Of a stretch of DNA of 64,000 nucleotides, positions 63,375 to 64,000 are shown one piece after another. The translations under genes were made by a program, and so were the position numbers. The notes under the pieces were generated by a model. That model was not told the origin of the DNA. It ran no database searches and was given only the letters and a program-made list of their open reading frames with translations. The stretch is from Ovoidimarina sediminis (lineage in GTDB: Bacteria > Pseudomonadota > Alphaproteobacteria > Rhodobacterales > Rhodobacteraceae), in assembly GCF_032586175.1 (NCBI RefSeq), contig NZ_JAWHTE010000005.1, positions 1 through 64,000 of the forward strand, read 5' to 3'. Position 1 is the first letter of the stretch. Every line of letters starts with the position of its first letter.

Positions 63375-64000
63375 TCAGGAATGCAGGCGTTGCTGGCTGG
63401 GCTGGGCGATCAGCCTCGGATCCCTGAGGTCGATCTCGCAGGTCACATCTCGGCTGAAGACAAGGAACACCCGCCGCCCGCCGCTCAGCTCGATCGGCTT
63501 GATCTCGCAACGGCACCGGCGCACCACCCCGTCGGTCTGGATGTCGTAATAGTATTCCTGCGGCTCCCCCGTGCGCGCGACATCGAAACGCGGCACAGCC
63601 AGTTCCGTGCACATCCGGTCCCCGATCACATCCGACAGCTGCAGCCCGATCAGCTGCGCGGGCCTTGTCCCGTAGAAGGCCGCGTTCGCCCGGCTCGTCG
63701 CGATATAGCGCAGCTCGTCGTCGAACAGCGACACGCGATCACGGGACGAAGCGACGAAATGAATCAGGTCACGGCCAAGCCGCCCACCGGTTTCCTCCAG
63801 ATCGTCCTCCTCGTCGGGCTCCTGATCGGAAAACACACAACTCCGGCACATGTCGGGATTGCCGAGCAGCGCGAGGGCGAGATTGATGTCGCGCCCGTCT
63901 ACACTCATCGCGGGCCGGGTGATCGCGCGCACCATGAAGAAATACACCTTGTCGCGCGCTTCGTCGTGCGTGCGTGGCTCATAGCGTTCGATCCGCGAAA
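63375..64000 (-). CDS. PAS-domain protein, 5' end outside window
   Basis: The frame stays open to the right edge of the window, so the true start is probably beyond it; a GTG at 63947 is only a possible internal start. The visible part has a Cys pair in NPDMCRSCVFSD, an acidic linker (DQEPDEEDDLEETGG), then a PAS fold (FVASSRDRVSLFDDELRYIATS, GLQLSDVIGDRM, IELSGGRRVFLVFSRDVT). No output domain follows; the protein ends soon after. It may be a small sensory or regulatory protein. The ligand is unknown. Confidence 0.65.
   Translation of the reverse strand, partial: SRIERYEPRTHDEARDKVYFFMVRAITRPAMSVDGRDINLALALLGNPDMCRSCVFSDQEPDEEDDLEETGGRLGRDLIHFVASSRDRVSLFDDELRYIATSRANAAFYGTRPAQLIGLQLSDVIGDRMCTELAVPRFDVARTGEPQEYYYDIQTDGVVRRCRCEIKPIELSGGRRVFLVFSRDVTCEIDLRDPRLIAQPSQQRLHS

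Overview
The window is GC-rich DNA from an alphaproteobacterium, most probably a member of the Rhodobacterales (Rhodobacter/Roseobacter group). The evidence is an exosortase fused to an EpsI-type domain like the Rhodobacterales XrtD group, a small protein matching the gene-transfer-agent spike-base family typified by Rhodobacter capsulatus rcc01079, an intergenic palindrome ending in GGCAAAAATACTC of a kind I recall from Rhodobacteraceae genomes, a PrpE-type acyl-CoA ligase and a DUF1127 protein. No rRNA, tRNA, CRISPR array or intact insertion sequence is visible.

Layout. (1) 1-2240: a 700-base stretch without a recognisable gene, then two overlapping small genes that look like the two halves of one family in swapped order. 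(2) 2277-6928: a broken gene for a giant PA14/RTX/LamG exoprotein, about 1550 residues if repaired, with one frameshift and one in-frame stop. (3) 7313-18500: a GT-C glycosyltransferase, a membrane-anchored GT2, an NAD(P)-binding protein, a coupled Rieske oxygenase and glutamine-synthetase-like pair, and a CHASE2 adenylate cyclase that converges on a FecR protein and a TPR/outer-membrane-barrel protein. (4) 18747-43092: a surface-polysaccharide locus. It holds dTDP-rhamnose synthesis (rfbCBDA), UDP-glucose dehydrogenase, the fused exosortase, a methyltransferase, two GT2 enzymes, a PglK-like ABC flippase, a Wzy/WaaL-like polymerase, a WsaF-like rhamnosyltransferase, an asparagine-synthase-like protein and a HAD-UbiA fusion. 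Inside it, reading leftward from a palindrome-dense promoter at 39690-39800, sit a beta-helix/PKD/LamG exoprotein, a GTA-type spike-base protein and two large adhesin-like proteins. (5) 43105-56172: a catabolic locus with a high-affinity amino-acid/amide-type ABC importer (five genes), a three-domain molybdenum hydroxylase in two genes, a 6-hydroxynicotinate-reductase-like protein, a UPF0280 (ApbE-like) protein, a DUF1185 protein and a MarR regulator. (6) 56273-64000: an Asp-box propeller protein, propionyl-CoA synthetase, a DUF1127 protein, ruvCAB, htpX and the 3' part of a PAS-domain gene cut by the window edge.

How they work together. Regions 3-4 can supply dTDP-rhamnose and UDP-glucuronate, build a lipid-linked repeat, flip it and polymerise it. 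No initiating phosphoglycosyltransferase, chain-length regulator or outer-membrane export porin is visible here. The large exoproteins lack ordinary signal peptides, so they probably leave by type I secretion, or, for the spike-type module, as part of a phage-like particle. Region 5 reads as uptake, Mo-dependent hydroxylation and then ring reduction of an unidentified N-heterocyclic compound. Two nearly identical 15-bp imperfect palindromes, one before the importer and one before the hydroxylase, mark candidate operators for the cluster's own MarR protein.

The most unusual points are the GTA/phage-like spike module embedded in a capsule-type locus (32619-36963), the heterocycle cluster with its duplicated operator (44511-56172), and the palindrome-dense promoter (39692-39799).
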